Notes: generated by a model not told the origin, from the letters alone. Positions 1 to 11,220 are shown, numbered from the stretch's first letter. The stretch: DNA of 64,000 nt from Panorpa germanica (GCA_963678705.1 OY783214.1:12400001-12464000); one strand, 5' to 3'. Translations and numbers: made by a program.

Positions 1-152
1 CTTTAAGGAAATCTGCTATAAAATATGACAAGATGATATATATAAATAACTCAAGTTATTTTAGATAGAATTGTAAGAATCAGTTTGTTCTTATGTTAGG
101 AGCATTGTAATTCAATTCAATAGTATCTATTTAATTGATGTGTATCATCAAA

Positions 153-319
153 CCCAGGTAGAAAATTGTATTGCAGTAGAGTTTCACTCGTGCTAGCCTG
201 TCACAAGCTAAGTCCAAGTCACTTCTAACTTCTCATCCCAAATTGAAAAACAATTGGCATTAGCTTGTGGCAAGCTAGTAAGTGCGAAACTCGCATTCCA
301 AGAGAATTCTCTACCTGGG
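153..319. repeat. Short foldback repeat with CCCAGGTAGA ends
   Basis: The segment begins CCCAGGTAGA and ends with the complementary TCT-CTACCTGGG. The two arms pair over most of their length: an internal block with GTTTCACTCGTGCTAGC and ACAAGCTAA on the left returns inverted as TTAGCTTGTGGCAAGCTAG and GCGAAACTC on the right. A further partial copy in direct orientation follows at about 322-410, containing AGTTTCACACTTGTTAGC and ending near TACCTGG. This is the structure of a small foldback MITE. No target duplication is obvious, and the superfamily is not assigned. Confidence 0.65.
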
Positions 320-410
320 ATATAAAAATTGTCTTGCAATTCAAGTTTCACACTTGTTAGCTTACTACAAGCTAATTAAAGTGTTCATTGCGTTACATTT
401 TGTACCTGGA

Positions 411-1126
411 AAGCATAATTTTAAGAAAATAAGAAGTTTAACAAAACATTCTATAACTTCTAACAAAAAATTACGTATTCCAATGACAGATGTCATGACA
501 GTCATTATAAGATTATTACATTCCGCAAAACACGTGGGTGTTATCTTAAGTTAATGAATATTTTGCTTAGGAAAAACGTAGTAAAATTTAGTCTAAAAGG
601 GTCTTATTTTGTTATTTTATATCTGCTAAAAAACCATGCATGCTAATGCGCAAAAGGGTAGGTTTATTTTTCAAAAAGTAGTAAAATATGTCACAAGACG
701 CTGTATAAGGATTAGGTAAAAACGTTTACGTAGCATGTAACTTATTTTGTGTTAGATAAATCTTAAATACACGTAACTATGTTTAGCGGGATAGAACAAT
801 ATTCAATGTAATAAGATCCAAAAAGGGTATCTCTTTTTGGGAAAGCTTGAAAACTTTATTATACGCGTTAAAATTGATTGACAACTTTGGTAGAAAGCTT
901 TAAATTCTTTACATACATATATGTCACCATTCATTACTTTATAACATTCTTATCTAAATAAATTCTTTTTCTTCTTCTTTCTTATCTTCATGAGTGCACT
1001 TTTTCGTTAAAGAACAACTTCCTATCCAAATTGATTTTTGTTTCAGTATCCATCAGAGATTATACCATTTTAGTTACAGAAGAAACTATCTCTTTCTCTA
1101 TCTGTCTCTCCTTCTCCTTCTTCTAG
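411..1126. other. AT-rich stretch, no gene recognised
   Basis: No credible coding exon or repeat was seen. The last 45 bases are a long CT-rich tract leading to the AG at 1125-1126, described with the next entry. A second acceptor-like TTTTTGTTTCAG lies near 1045, but the sequence after it runs into stops quickly. Confidence 0.4.
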
Positions 1127-1448
1127 TCAGTCTCCACGTGGGGATTCGGTTGTCTTGACTACGTCACGTGTAGATATCACGTACAGTTCCTCTATCACCA
1201 GCTCTTCCTTCTTCGCTCATCGTTCTTGCGTCAAAGACTCGGGAAACTTATTGGACATTCCACCTAGCACTCTAAACAGCACGCTGACACCAGGAGACGA
1301 ATACGATACACCTCTGTATTGTAGCATCCGTTTGGGTGTACTATCATCATCAACATCATCATTGCCATCATCATCGTCGTCATCAACATCGCCTCTTAGT
1401 TATCGATCAGTACTTGAACGTAATGCTTCACCGTTACAATATTGTTGA
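1127..1448 (+). CDS. Putative terminal coding exon of an unidentified gene
   Basis: I do not recognise the product. A CT-rich tract ending in CTTCTAG gives a textbook splice acceptor at 1125-1126. From 1127 one frame stays open for 106 codons (one leftover base first, then CAG at 1128) and stops with TGA at 1446-1448. The segment is clearly richer in GC than its surroundings and uses varied codons. The peptide is hydrophilic and Ser/Thr/Pro-rich. It contains SPRGDSVVLTTSRVDITYSS, two NxS/T sequons (NST, NAS), a serine run encoded by an imperfect TCA/TCG repeat, and a C-terminal Cys. No membrane segment or catalytic motif is visible. An AATAAA follows at 1629. The rest of the gene would lie left of the window. 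The serine run could be a chance microsatellite, so this is an inference from splice signal, open length and composition. Confidence 0.4.
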
Positions 1449-1628
1449 CGATAAAAATTTAATTAAAACACTTCTTCAAAACCTTTGTTTTTTTAACTTT
1501 AATTTGATAAATATTCTAGAGATATTTCAAAATACGTTCCAGGAATTTATTTTCAAGTTTTTTTAAATTAATTAGTTATTTAATAGCATTTATTTTTAAT
1601 GACAAAGGGGTAATTATTTTCAACAGTC

Positions 1629-1634
1629 AATAAA
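1629..1634 (+). terminator. Candidate poly(A) signal AATAAA
   Basis: A canonical AATAAA lies 181 bases after the stop codon of the putative terminal exon at 1127-1448. AATAAA is common by chance in AT-rich DNA, so the position is the only support. Confidence 0.3.
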
Positions 1635-1639
1635 CAATG

Positions 1640-2225
1640 AAGATGGTTTTGAATTTCTTTTTAAGGAAAATCTATATGTATAAAGATATATCTGACCTAC
1701 CCTTAATACATATTGTGTGTTTTTCTATATAATGACACCTCTTTATCATTAAATGTTTACACTTTTCGGTTGTGAACTACGGTCTGATATTTTGAATTTG
1801 TATTGAAATATGTTCTAACCAATTTTATGTTTTATATATTTTTAAAAAATTAGGCAACACTCAAACATTTTTTAAAGTGTCACCCATAAAATAGCAATTG
1901 CTGATTTGCTTTCCTTTTCACTTTCACAACACAATGTGAATTACGGAAGTCTAGGATAGCTGGCACCGGTAATCGATATTGCATATCGCGAGTGGGACAT
2001 TTATCAAACATATTTATAGCCGCTGGTTATTCGGTGGTGTTCTTGTTGGATGTGTTGTAGTATGAGTACAGACTGCAGAACTTTGTACCCTGTACATTGT
2101 ATCCTACACCCTGCAGAACGAGAGAGCAATTAGCGCGATTAGTTAAACGTTCATTATAAATGACTTCCTGTGAATTACAACCATAGTTCTCGTTTGACAA
2201 TATTGTTACAAGCTAAATAGTTATA

Positions 2226-2228
<3 letters not shown>
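1640..2228. other. Intergenic, nothing identified
   Basis: AT-rich sequence with no open frame of note and no repeat that I could match elsewhere in the window. Confidence 0.4.

Positions 2229-2279
<51 letters not shown>
2229..2279. repeat. (TA)n microsatellite, left flank of the transposon
   Basis: An uninterrupted AT dinucleotide run ends exactly where the transposon inverted repeat begins (CAGGGTGTCCC). The same type of run resumes at its right end, so the element appears to have inserted into a pre-existing TA tract. Confidence 0.95.
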
Positions 2280-2282
<3 letters not shown>

Positions 2283-4288
2283 GGTGTCCCAAAATTCAAC
2301 GATAAGCCGGCACCAGAAGATGGTCCTGCTCATGACTACACAAGAAAACAAGAAAAAAAAAATTTATCTCATTTTGTTTAGGAATTAGAAAAAAAATAAT
2401 TTTTTTTTGAAAATAGAAACATCTTAAGATGTTTTTAGCTACCATGACCACAATTTCTCAAATATTTCTGATTTTTTTTTTGTATCGGCAACCTAAATAG
2501 CACTGCTATCCATCACAACCATTAAAACTCCCAGAATGCTAGTAGTTTTTACACAAAAATCAATCGAAATTACTTTTTTCCCTAAAATTTTTAAAGATTT
2601 TTACTTTCACTCCATTTTAACTCATCGTGGTGTAAAGAAAAAGTATAAACACTACTATGGCAAGTTTTTATAAAAATTGGCGCAACTCTTCAGGATTCCA
2701 AAATGGTATAATACTCCAGGAAAACTAGCAATAAAAAGAAATTATGCATACTATTTCTAAAAAAGAACCATATTTCATAAATTGTTGTTGTTGATAGTTA
2801 TCATTTTTACAATACCCAAAAGAGGTTTTTTATAGTTGAATAAATTAAAACAAATGGTACAAACAATTTTTAATTCATTTTATAAATTTATTACATTATT
2901 TACATTACAGTAAATGTTCAAATTGTTTCCCACTGGCATTAATACAGCCACAACACCGCCTTAAAAAAGATTGTTTTTTTTTCGGACGTTATTACCATTG
3001 GATAATATCCACACCGGGTCGCATTTTGCCGTGTTTTGCTGCAAAAACTCAGGGAAGATCCCCAATTCTTAGGTAAAATTCTATAGTCGGATAAAACAAC
3101 CTGCAAGATAGATGGTTATTTAAATCTTCATAACCTACATAGCTGGAGCAATGAAAATCCGCACCTAATGAGACTAGACAAATCCCAATATCAATTTAAG
3201 ATTAACCTATGGACGGGATATTAAATGGAAAAGTGCTTGAGCTCTTTGAGGTACAAGGATATTAGATGGCAATAATTATTTGAACTTTTTACAAAATGAT
3301 TTGTCAGAATTATTAGAAGACGTGCCCATAAGTGACTTACAAAATGATGGTTGCTCAGCTCACTATGCTCGCCCTGTGCGAGAATACCTAAACGAAGAGT
3401 ATCCAGGGCGTAGGATTGGACGATTTGGTCCAATATTATGGCCACCTTATTCACCCGATCTAAACCTCTGGACTTCTTCTATTGGGGTTGTCTTAAAGAA
3501 ACAGTTTATTCAAAACCCGTAGCAACATTGGACGAGCTTCGACAAAAAAATACTCAGGTTGCACATCATATGAAAGGTAAACGATATGATATGAAAAAGA
3601 TTTCTTTTAAGGCGATGTCGTGCCTGTATTTATGCTGGTGGCAAACATTTTGAACATTTACTATAATGTAAATCAACTATAAAATTTATAAAATAAATGA
3701 AAAATTGTTTGTATCATTTGTTTTAATTCATTCAACAATAAAAAACCTCTTTTGGGTATTGTAAAAATGATAACTATCAACAACAACAATTTATGAAATA
3801 TGGTTCTTTTTTAGAAACAGTATGCATAATTTTTTTTTATTGCTAGTTTCCTGGAGTATTATACCATTTTGGAATCCTGAAGAGTTGCGCCAATTTTTAA
3901 AAAAACTTGCCATAGTAGTGTTCATACTTTTTTTTTACACCACGATGAGTTAAAGTGGACTGAAAGTAAAAATCTTTAAAAAATTTAGGGAAAAAAGTAA
4001 TTTCGATTGATTTTTGTGTAAAAACTACTAGCATTCTGGGAGTTTAAATGGTTGTGATGAAAAGCAGTGCTATTTAGGTTGCCGATACAAAAAAAAAATC
4101 AGAAATATTTGAAAAATTGTGGTCATGGTAGTTAAAAACATCTTAAGATGTTTCAATTTTCGAAAAAAAAATTATTTTTTTTCTAATTCCTAAACAAAAT
4201 GAGATAAATTTTTTTTTTCTTCTTTTCTTGTGTAGTCATGAGCAGGACCATCTTCTGGTGCCGGCTTATCGTTGAATTTTGGGACACC

Positions 4289-4291
<3 letters not shown>
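2280..4291. mobile_element. Tc1/mariner-superfamily element with ~690-bp inverted repeats
   Basis: The element is 2012 bp. It starts CAGGGTGTCCCAAAATTCAA, ends with the exact complement, and is bordered by TA on both sides. The inverted repeats run from 2280 to about 2975 and from about 3600 to 4291 and are nearly identical. The middle carries the C-terminal half of a DDE transposase on the plus strand. The last 60 bases of transposase coding sequence lie inside the right repeat, and the left repeat contains the same 3' coding end on the minus strand (RRCCGCINASGKQFEHLL then stop). The element therefore has two outward-facing copies of its 3' end, and the 5' end of the transposase is missing. 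It is non-autonomous. Confidence 0.9.
3130..3661 (+). pseudogene. Transposase C-terminal remnant (IS630/Tc1/mariner type)
   Basis: Pieces of one protein are scattered over three frames. First comes a WSNENPHLMR-like block near 3140. Then a clear catalytic-core block follows: NDGCSAHYARPVREYLNEEY from about 3342, IGRFGPILWPP, and SPDLN at about 3453-3467. After a frameshift come LDFFYWGCLKETVYSKP and LDELRQ, and finally RRCRACIYAGGKHFEHLL with TAA at about 3661. The DG and SPD aspartates correspond to the second and third acidic residues of the DDD/E triad in this superfamily. Frameshifts, internal stops and loss of the N-terminal half (DNA-binding domain and first Asp) make it non-functional. 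Confidence 0.85.
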
Positions 4292-4354
<63 letters not shown>

Positions 4355-4355
4355 G

Positions 4356-4413
<58 letters not shown>
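4292..4413. repeat. (TA)n microsatellite interrupted by ACAGGG
   Basis: The TA run continues to the right of the transposon. It is broken at 4351-4356 by ACAGGG, which equals the outermost bases of the neighbouring transposon inverted repeat, and again by single C or CAT interruptions. The long YI-type open frames here on both strands are products of the repeat, not genes. Confidence 0.9.
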
Positions 4414-4418
<5 letters not shown>

Positions 4419-4524
4419 TATGTAATACATTATCACGCATTCAAGAAATAAATTATTTAAGTACATGAAAATAAGTTAAGTACATGTTTCGCTGAACAAA
4501 TATATTTTACTGTTTACTGTTAGG

Positions 4525-4720
4525 ACTCATCCACAAATTATGTCACACAAATTACATGATTTTTTAACCTCCGCCCCTATTGTTACATCTTGTTACACAT
4601 TGTGGACGCGCTTCTCCCTGTTGCGACGTTACACTTCTCTGTTTATCCTTCTTTTTGGAAGCTGAATTTGAGATTAGACTCCTCGCTACTCTTGTCATGT
4701 TTTCTCACACTTTGTGGACC
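4525..4720 (-). repeat. Copy of a dispersed CGTCACA-type repeat
   Basis: The segment starts CATCCACAAATTATGTCACA and continues with ACATGATTTTTTAACCTCCG. This is the complement of a segment ending at 59936 (GTGTGTGACGTAATTTATGG), and a related copy lies at 28805-28925. The shared layout is a G/C-rich block near a GTGTGACGTAAT end. It looks like a DNA-transposon-derived repeat. The superfamily is not assigned. Confidence 0.6.
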
Positions 4721-6100
4721 CCTTTGCATATGATACTAATAATGCATAGGCCCTTATTAAGGTATATTTTTATCTATACATTACACTCTTATTTAGTCTC
4801 CAAAATCCAATATTTTACTAACGAAGCAAATGAAATTAAAATGGTTACCAAATTGGAGCGGGGCACGGAATGTACCCCCAACATTGGTTGTTTTTGTCGA
4901 TGAAATTAGGACCAATTTGTGCACCTAAAATATTATTAGTAAAGTATCAAACATCAAACTCAATTCAAAAACATAGCGGCTAGCTTTATTAATTTTTATT
5001 TTAAATTAGTCTATCGAACACTGCATGCTGTTTAAAGTGCATACATTTAACAGCATGTTTAGAGTTCAGTGGTCTCTTTAAATGATAAAAACTAGGTATA
5101 TATGTACATAGAAACATAACCTAGAAATATCAAAAAAATGGAACATTTGTTTTTAGATATATTTTCCGTTTGAATTATCAATAAATCATGATGCTTGAAA
5201 TTACTTTCGTTATAAAACAAATGCACACACAACATAACCTGCATTCCCAGTGCAGTGCAGAACCTTCCATGCCGTGTATACATATGTCACAACACCCAAA
5301 CCCCCTCCCTCACCCCCTTGTGCGCTATTCTGCGTGCCATTGCTCACAAACAATGTCTGCTCAACGAGATATTAGGTATTTGTTTCGTGTAATGTATTTA
5401 TCCATGTCGGTATGTATTGTTAAATATGAAAGAACAATTTGAACTAGAAAAAAATACTCATAAATAAAAGCTTGAAACACATGGGTAAATCTACAAAGTC
5501 TGTATTACACTAGAACAAAAAGATCATTTTAAAACAGTAGTATTGTTTGTTTGTATTTTTATAAAGTTTTTATTTGACCACTTTGGTTACAATAGTTGAT
5601 TTTTTGATTGTTTTTTTGTTTTATAACGTTCAATAAAAACAGTAGAGTAGTGGGAGGACATTTTGTGTAATAAAAACTGAGTAACTTGGAGAAAAATAAA
5701 AATAAAAGTTTTCCTGATGATGTAAAAACATCATTAAGATTAAAAAAGATAAAAAGAACAATTTTACTTATTAACGTTGATGTAGATCTAATACAGGTGA
5801 GTATTGGGAGATGATTAGAACGAAATAATATCATTATTGTCTCCATTATGTGCAGGTTTTGATTGTCTTTACTTTAAATTGTTGCGCAATTATAAACGAT
5901 ATAAATATCTAACTATCCTGAAAATTTAAAGTCGAATATCCCTTTCGACCTTGAGATAATTTCGAATCATTTACAAAGAGAGCAATAAGAGTGAATGAGA
6001 GGCACATACATTCGAGGTGTAGGTGCATCAGTCTTATATTTTTAATAATAAAATAGACATATTATTTAATAAAATTAGTTGAGAATATTTTTTACTTTGG
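4721..6100. other. Intergenic, nothing identified
   Basis: Mostly AT-rich. A C-rich patch at 5285-5320 stands out in composition. Open frames are short and show no conserved motif. Confidence 0.4.
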
Positions 6101-6109
6101 GGCACTTTA

Positions 6110-6322
6110 AATATTGAACATTACAGTAAAGCATGTTATTCTCCGATGATCAAGGTACTCATCGCACAGACCGCTGGAATATGCCTGAGGAATATAGGCT
6201 TAATATTATAGAAAAACCTTATTGACTTTATCAATAACACTAATTTAATCTATTTATTTTAAGTACCCTTACTAGTTTCTAAAACTTGTAAATTATATTG
6301 TAAATGTTTATATTATTAATTG
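6110..6322 (+). mobile_element. Non-LTR retrotransposon 3' fragment (group A)
   Basis: From TTACAGTAAAGCATGTTATTC onward the sequence matches 21790-22010 and, inverted, 30045-30175. All three carry a diverged tail resembling the C-terminal end of a LINE open reading frame: a VKHxI...CSxYSSH-like block, then SLKNLI or equivalent. Stops and frameshifts are present. Assignment to a LINE rests on this resemblance and on repetition within the window. Confidence 0.55.
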
Positions 6323-6324
6323 TT

Positions 6325-6640
6325 TATTGTTCGCCTTTCGGCTTTACAATCTACATTCTTAATACATTTCATATACTTCAACTTACAATTAAATTTACAT
6401 TATTCTAGATCTTTTTATTTCCAAAAGTACTTTCTGCTTCTTCTTCTCTTGACCCTCTTCCTTCAATTTCCCTAGTCTTCCTTCTGGACTGGTCTATTCC
6501 CTAGTCTATTTTTCTGGGCTGAAGTTTAACTGTTTTCTCGCTACTTCTTTCTTTCTCCTGCTTCCCTTCACTGCCTCTTTTAGTACTTCCTTTCTCTTCC
6601 TGTTCCTTGTGCAACCCAGCCACCAGCTTATTTATTCTCC
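6325..6640 (-). mobile_element. Non-LTR retrotransposon 3' end (group B)
   Basis: Read on the minus strand, this is a purine-rich segment with AGGCAGTGAAGGGAAG, as in 29885-30040. It ends in AATGTAGATTGTAAAGCCGA followed by AAGGC and an AT-rich tail. The same AAAGCCGAAAGGC end closes the plus-strand copy at 38540-38905. The shared terminal motif in two independent copies supports a common retrotransposon 3' end. No intact frame remains. Confidence 0.6.
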
Positions 6641-6644
6641 TGTA

Positions 6645-7350
6645 TTTATTCTCTTGTAAATGTTTATAAATGTATATATTCTTTTAAGTGTTAATAACTT
6701 ACAACGACAAAAGCTTTTGATTACTTAGCTATAAATTATTCCACTCATACTATGCAGATGAAACACACTTTTGAATCCTATTATGCCGGGATTGTGTCTT
6801 TAACGTTAGTGTGCTTTTACATCCACTACTTTTGACTTCTTGTTTTGCGGCCGTTTCGCATTTTTTATTAATGATCAACACTGTCTAATAAGAGTTTCCG
6901 ATATAATATTTCCGAATAGTTCTAAAATTAAAAAAATGACTTGATTACAAATTCTTACCTTCTACGATCTAAAATCCTACCTAAAAATAGCGTTTCTATA
7001 AAAAACAAATATTTTTACGTAATAATTATGTAGCAGATACATTTAGACGGTTTAGATGTTCAATGGAGTAATTTACATCAATTTACAACACGTTTCCAGA
7101 AAACAATTTCCTGCCTTTTACGGAAATGTTATTCTATTGATTGCATTTACCAATAAATAGCCCGTGTCGCCAGTTTGTCCCTGTTTTAAGGTATATAAAT
7201 AACATAGACAGTTACTACGAATGTAGCATACGACCCGATAATCTACGAGGACAGGATGAAAGACGGTAGCATATATTTTTCTCTTTTTCGCTAGTTTTCA
7301 AGTTGTACTCTCACTCGCAGGAAAAACAACAATGCATGCCTGATGTAATC
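6645..7350. other. Intergenic, nothing identified
   Basis: AT-rich, without exon-like open frames or repeats that I could match. Confidence 0.4.
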
Positions 7351-7354
7351 ACGC

Positions 7355-7410
7355 GTGCCGCCGTGCTACCGTGCCACCGTGCCGCCATGCCATTGCGCCA
7401 CCGTGCTGTG
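7355..7410. repeat. 8-bp tandem minisatellite (GTGCCRCC)
   Basis: Seven consecutive 8-base units of the form GTGCCGCC, GTGCTACC, GTGCCACC, GTGCCGCC, ATGCCATT, GCGCCACC, GTGCTGTG. The unit length is not a multiple of three, so the open frame running through it is unlikely to be selected. Confidence 0.8.
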
Positions 7411-8265
7411 CTCCTGCTCCACGATGCATTATTCTTCAGTTGTTATGTGTAATACTACCCAATGGGTATTGTTGTACGTGTGTTTAACACAACTTATTAA
7501 CATAGAAATACATGCGAGACCATTGCATTTACACATACATATGATATACAGTGTAGGTTTTATATCACTACAGCATATACATAGGATATCGTATGTATAT
7601 CCAAATGTTTTCCGGATAACTGTCGAATATCGAACCGTCATTAAATTATCGCTTTCGAAAGGCAATACGTCTACGAAAATTAAAGTTGACATGAATGCTG
7701 GCTAAGGATAAACATTCGGAACGCCTAAATAATGCAGCCGCTACTAATTTTTAAAAAAGATCACCAAAAGACAGCAGAAAGCAAAAGAAAGCAGAGGCTG
7801 TACCCATCTAGAAAAAACGTTTTTGCCAAATTATTGACTTTGCCAAATATTTTGCCTTGAAACACCTAACTAGCTGTGCTAAAAAACTATAGATAGGCTT
7901 CACACGTTTGAAGCCAAGATTTCTTAGTTCTTAACCCGAACTCCACCTAAATTTATCTCTAATTCCATTCTATCTAGTGTTAATTTTGCTATCCAAGAAA
8001 GCAGAGCAAATAGGAAGATACCCCACGTGGCACGTGGCTCTAACTCATTCTCCAGCACGTGTTAGTTATTTCAAATTAAAAATCTCTGAGTAGAATTTCA
8101 TTTCGTATATTTCCCAAATACGAAAACAATATGTTTCTTTCACAAGGCCCGCCCGGTAGATTTAATCCACATCAAATTAAACTCCAGACGATGAAGGAAT
8201 TACAACGTTTTAACGTACGTGTAAAGCTCAAGACGGTCGGTCTATCAGTTATTCTCGCGTTAGGC
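7411..8265. other. Intergenic, nothing identified
   Basis: Short open frames on both strands (for example about 7430-7700) overlap each other and show no domain. No repeat match was seen. Confidence 0.35.
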
Positions 8266-8302
8266 CACTCCCGGTCCCGGTCCCGATCCCGATCCCGACT
8301 TT
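8266..8302. repeat. Hexanucleotide tandem repeat (CCCGGT/CCCGAT)
   Basis: Units CCCGGT, CCCGGT, CCCGAT, CCCGAT, CCCGAC in tandem. On the plus strand they encode SRSRSRSR in a short frame, which is a by-product of the repeat. Confidence 0.75.
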
Positions 8303-8419
8303 CCAAGTCCCGTACTATCTGTTCTTTTTATCCAATTTCTCCTCCGTCTGACTCCCAGTACGATAGAACGAAGGGGTGGTTACTTCAGTGGTTTGTAAGG
8401 AAATACAAGGGAGGATGAG

Positions 8420-9770
8420 GTGGAAATGATGTTACTTTAACACTAGCATAGCTTAAGATTATTGCTGTTCTGAAAACATAAGGGAAAAACTTCTTGAACG
8501 AAATTTATATGGATTTCCTCGGTTATGTGAGAACCGTAATGTAAATGATTATTTAATATAAGTTATATCCTGTTTGAGACCTGTGATTTTATATATCAAA
8601 TAACATCAGAGAGGTTTATTTTACTGTTACTGCAGAAATTTTACAATCCCTTAAGATTATAATCTTAAGAGATAAATCATTTAGAAGGGAGACGCATTTG
8701 ATGCAAGATTAATTACAATTTTAAGTTTATTCATATTGGGAGTAGTTCTAGTAAATTGAAAGTGCTGAAAAATTTTGACTTTGATTCTATTTTTACTATT
8801 CATATTCTAACAGAATATTAATCGGAGTGCAGGAATCTTAAATGATTACTGATCGCTAATGACCTACTAGTTATATAGTTGATTATTCTTCCTTATTTTG
8901 TTTTTATTTCAATGCACAAATTTGTATTTGTCCAATAACAAACAAAGCATCCATTCAAAGCACTTGTATCTTTACGAAAATCGTGATAGAGTACTATTAC
9001 ACCCAAAAGTTAGGCAAATCACAACAGTGATTCTTCCAAGAGAAGACTTACTTACATATCAGTCATGTTTCAATAACACAACAAACAACATCTTAGGTTT
9101 AGTATCTAATATCGGTTTCTCCGGTGCACAAGCTGATGAAACGTTATAGGCAATTTGTCAAATTGTAATAACCGGGGCATTTTATCTGGCACTCCTAATT
9201 CCATCTCTCTATTAGCAAATAGATGTTTGACTCTTAAAATTGCTAGGGTCTTTTCATTAAAAGACAATCTCTTAAGAATAATGTATGAATACCCAAGTTC
9301 GAATTTCAAGAAAAGCAAAACTCAATGAGGAAACAATACCAGTATAATCATCTTCTAAACGTTGAATAAAATACTGCACCAGCTAATTTAGAGGAAGGTT
9401 GAAGATTCCTATTTTAAGATTCACTAAGTTTTAGCAGTGACATTACAAATTACGACAATTAAGTAAAACGCCGTAAGCAGTTTTCCTTTTATCTATTTCA
9501 AAAGTTTTCTTTATCTTTTATACAAGTTCCCTGCCGGCGATATATTAAGCATAAACGTCGCTGCGACACATCAAGGCACAAGGTCATAGGGCAACTTATC
9601 GTTAGAGGTACCTAAACCTACACCCTCGGAATATTGTTGATGTGGTTTGATAACAGTACGTTGATTAACTTACAAAACTATGCAGTGTACTTTTTTGGCG
9701 GTATTGTAACCGTAAAACTATAGCTAAGTATTACAATTTGGAGATTATTGCCACAATCATTCGCCTACGA
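8420..9770. other. Intergenic, nothing identified
   Basis: AT-rich with no recognisable exon. Small open frames around 8900-9150 and 9106-9318 lie on opposite strands and lack motifs. Confidence 0.35.
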
Positions 9771-9778
9771 GTCTAAAG

Positions 9779-9835
9779 GTAAGCGTTCACAGCATGCGTC
9801 GAACGCATTAGCTTTATTAAATAAAACATAGAGGG
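9779..9835. repeat. Dispersed 'AATGCGTTTGATGC' repeat fragment
   Basis: AGGTAAGCGTTCACAGCATG followed by CGTCGAACGCATTAGCTTTA is the inverted form of the motif at 31948, 52385 and 54665 (TAAATCYAATGCRTTTGATG with a GCGG/GCGC-CTTAC block). It is probably the end of a small DNA element. Confidence 0.5.
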
Positions 9836-9839
9836 AAGT

Positions 9840-11220
9840 AGAAGGAAAGGTATGTCCAGCGGCTCTGTCTTTCTACGACAAACAGATCCTAATTTTGGAT
9901 TTTTTCAAGCGCGGCAATAATTTAAAATTTCCGCCCTTGTTCAATAATTACTGCCAATAATTTTAGTTATTTTACATGCACTCATTTATTACGTAAAATA
10001 ATAATAATATTTAATTAATTCACATTTTTTTAGTAATTGAATAAAATCAAAATGTATATGCGTGAATTTGAATAAATCCCGTTAATAATAGGGAACTCTA
10101 TGTCTGCTACGGATAGTTTGCAGGTAAAGTGTCAGTAGAATGTGTTTAAAAAGAAATGATGTAATGGTATAATTTTGTTTAACCAATTATAGCGTATGTT
10201 TTAAAAATCAGTGTTTAAATCTCTGTATCTTAACCGCGATACAAACCGTAATAAAGATACCTGAAGGCGCCAGTAATTAAAGGCCACTTAAAGTCATTAA
10301 TGTTTGAGGGTAGATACTTCGTAGGGGGCGTAGGAGGGCGTTGGCGTTGACTTTAACGTTATCCTTACCGGCACCATCGCAACAAAACGACGGCACAACG
10401 CAACAAAAGAAAACTTATAATTTTTTATGACATGAAACATGTTGCTAACCTTAATTTTTTTTGAAAACTTTTTTCATTTAGATCTGCGAGATTATTTCTG
10501 TCATTAACTCTTTTTGAACTACAATATTCGCCATTACAAGTTCTCGTTTAGGAATTTATGATATATATATTTTTCATAGATATTTTATATGAGAAAAGTT
10601 AACTTGTGTTATAAGATAGATATATATATTTCATTACATTATATTACGTAACATTTTATTACAAAACATTTATTTATACTTTAAACGTTATTTTATCTGT
10701 AGTAAATTATATTTTTGTAATTAAAAAGTTTTTTATCGTATTAATTATAGTAATGTAATTAACGTCAATCCCTGCGAAGATAAATTACGATTATTATTAC
10801 TAATATTAAGAGCATTAAAACATAAATGACACGATAATAATAATTCTAGATACAGGGTGTTAGATAAAGTGATGTCAATGGAAAAATCTGAATTATATGT
10901 GTTGATAAAGCATTGCTTCCGTTCAAAAGCAATGGCTTGATAAGTGTTATTCGGACATTAGGAGTGAAAGAATTAAATTGGGGAGGTACAAGAGGAGGAG
11001 AAACATCCCGGGCAAAGTAGAAAGAAGAAGTGGAGGAGGACGTGAAAAGGATAGATGTGACGAATTGGAAGATGAAGGCGGAAAAATTTTTAAAGGAGGC
11101 TACTGCTCTACAAGAGCTGTAGCGCCAAGAAGATGACGATGACAAAGGCAGTTAATTTATGCAAATCATCCGACGGCTCATTCCGCGCTACATGCAGTGA
11201 CAATAATTTTAGCTACTTAC
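9840..11220. other. 3' flank or last intron of the DIP gene; no exon recognised
   Basis: The C-terminal DIP exon should lie on the minus strand somewhere left of 11221, beginning with two bases that complete a codon started by C. I found no Ser/Thr/Pro-rich tail with a hydrophobic end here. A purine-rich stretch at 10970-11150 gives a 99-residue open frame on the minus strand that looks like a composition artefact. Confidence 0.4.

Noticed and set aside
4183..4468. YIYIYI-type open frames on both strands, also at 18290-18552
   Set aside because: They are translations of the (TA)n microsatellites.
8131..8418. 95-codon plus frame with an SRSRSRSR run
   Set aside because: The run comes from a CCCGGT/CCCGAT tandem repeat and the rest shows no domain, so it is not taken as an SR protein.
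10846..11145. 99-codon minus-strand frame just downstream of the last DIP exon found
   Set aside because: Pyrimidine/purine-biased sequence gives the Ser/Phe-rich text. Its start does not join the exon 6 donor in phase and it has no anchor-like end. The plus strand of the same stretch has some retroelement-like words but nothing firm enough to annotate.
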